A stretch of DNA of 16,326 nucleotides. Source: an uncultured Prevotellaceae bacterium (lineage in GTDB: Bacteria > Bacteroidota > Bacteroidia > Bacteroidales > Bacteroidaceae). Shown here piece after piece: positions 15,945 through 16,326 of the stretch (position 1 is the stretch's first letter; each line of letters opens with the position of its first letter). A program made the translations under genes and the position numbers. The DNA is taken from contig CADCQC010000356.1 in the NCBI GenBank assembly GCA_902803455.1, forward strand, positions 1 to 16,326, written 5' to 3'. The notes under the pieces are model-generated. The model saw only the letters and a program-made list of their open reading frames with translations. It was not told where the DNA came from and made no database searches.

Positions 15945-16326
15945 CTACAGTTCTGCCTTGATTGCGTCGATGAGCGCCTGATATTCCTCATCGGAGAGAT
16001 ATACTTTGCCCGGATTCATCTGGAATGTGCCTCCATAGTCGGGACCATCGACGTATTTGGGAGCAAGATGAAAATGGAGGTGGCTCAGTTTGTCGCTATA
16101 GGCGCCATAATTTATCTTTTCTGGATGGAAAGCTTTTTGCATGGCGCGTGTCACTTGGGCCACGTCGGCCATGAAAGCGTTGCGCTCCTCATCCGACAGT
16201 TCATTGAGGTCGTTGACATGTCCGTTGTAGGCCACTAAACAACGGCCACGGTAGGTTTGCTCCTTGAAAAGGAAAGCACGCGAGACACGCAGTTCGGCAA
16301 ACTGTATCATCAGGTTGTGAAGTGTC
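15945..16326 (-). CDS. HIT-family (histidine triad) hydrolase, 5' end cut by the window edge
   Basis: The first ATG in the window (16310) gives 121 residues. The frame stays open upstream to the edge, reading TLHNL directly before that Met, so the real start is probably to the right of the window. The histidine triad HLHFHL is intact (His77, His79, His81 counted from that Met), preceded by the nucleotide-site segment KINYGAYSDKLSH. The core EQTYRGRCLVAYNGHV and the ending VYLSDEEYQALIDAIKAEL fit this group. HIT proteins are small cytosolic nucleoside-phosphate hydrolases or transferases acting on AMP-lysine, AMP-NH2 or dinucleoside polyphosphates; the exact substrate is not readable here. It is convergent to the export operon and separated from it by a shared terminator. 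Confidence 0.88.
   Translation of the reverse strand, partial: TLHNLMIQFAELRVSRAFLFKEQTYRGRCLVAYNGHVNDLNELSDEERNAFMADVAQVTRAMQKAFHPEKINYGAYSDKLSHLHFHLAPKYVDGPDYGGTFQMNPGKVYLSDEEYQALIDAIKAEL

Overview
The window looks like a stretch of chromosome from a Bacteroidota bacterium, most likely Prevotella or a close relative. The reasons are family-level: secreted GH43 glycosidases, signal peptides cleaved as Ala^Gln, A/T-rich start regions without Shine-Dalgarno sequences, a promoter matching the Bacteroides form (TTTG, 21 nt, TAnnTTTG), a C-terminal tail of the GIYIxNG type common in Prevotella secreted proteins, and a 61-residue protein beginning MxxYVKP. The genus is an inference. No rRNA, tRNA, CRISPR array, transposase or phage gene was seen.

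Left block, minus strand (235-7475). From right to left: a BaiN/HI0933-type flavoprotein; a 675-residue secreted modular protein of unknown function followed 14 nt later by a 61-residue acidic protein and a strong terminator; then a two-gene glycosidase unit, a GH43-CBM6 enzyme (start at 3705, behind a good promoter) and a second, arabinanase-like GH43 with a ricin-like tail. The two enzymes should act together on arabinose- or xylose-containing plant polysaccharides. No SusC/SusD pair or regulator is in the window.

Right block, plus strand (7728-15830). After a 252-nt divergent intergenic region come a short-chain dehydrogenase, a patatin-like phospholipase fused to an outer-membrane barrel (type Vd autotransporter layout), then a TolC-type outer-membrane factor, an HlyD-type periplasmic adaptor and two ABC-2 type permeases. 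The last four make a complete trans-envelope export path except that no ATP-binding subunit is present. A strong bidirectional terminator separates this block from a convergent HIT-family hydrolase whose 5' end runs off the right edge.

The leftmost 64 nt may hold the tail of a plus-strand gene, followed by a strong hairpin. The most open-ended items are the 675-aa/61-aa pair and the export operon without an ATPase.
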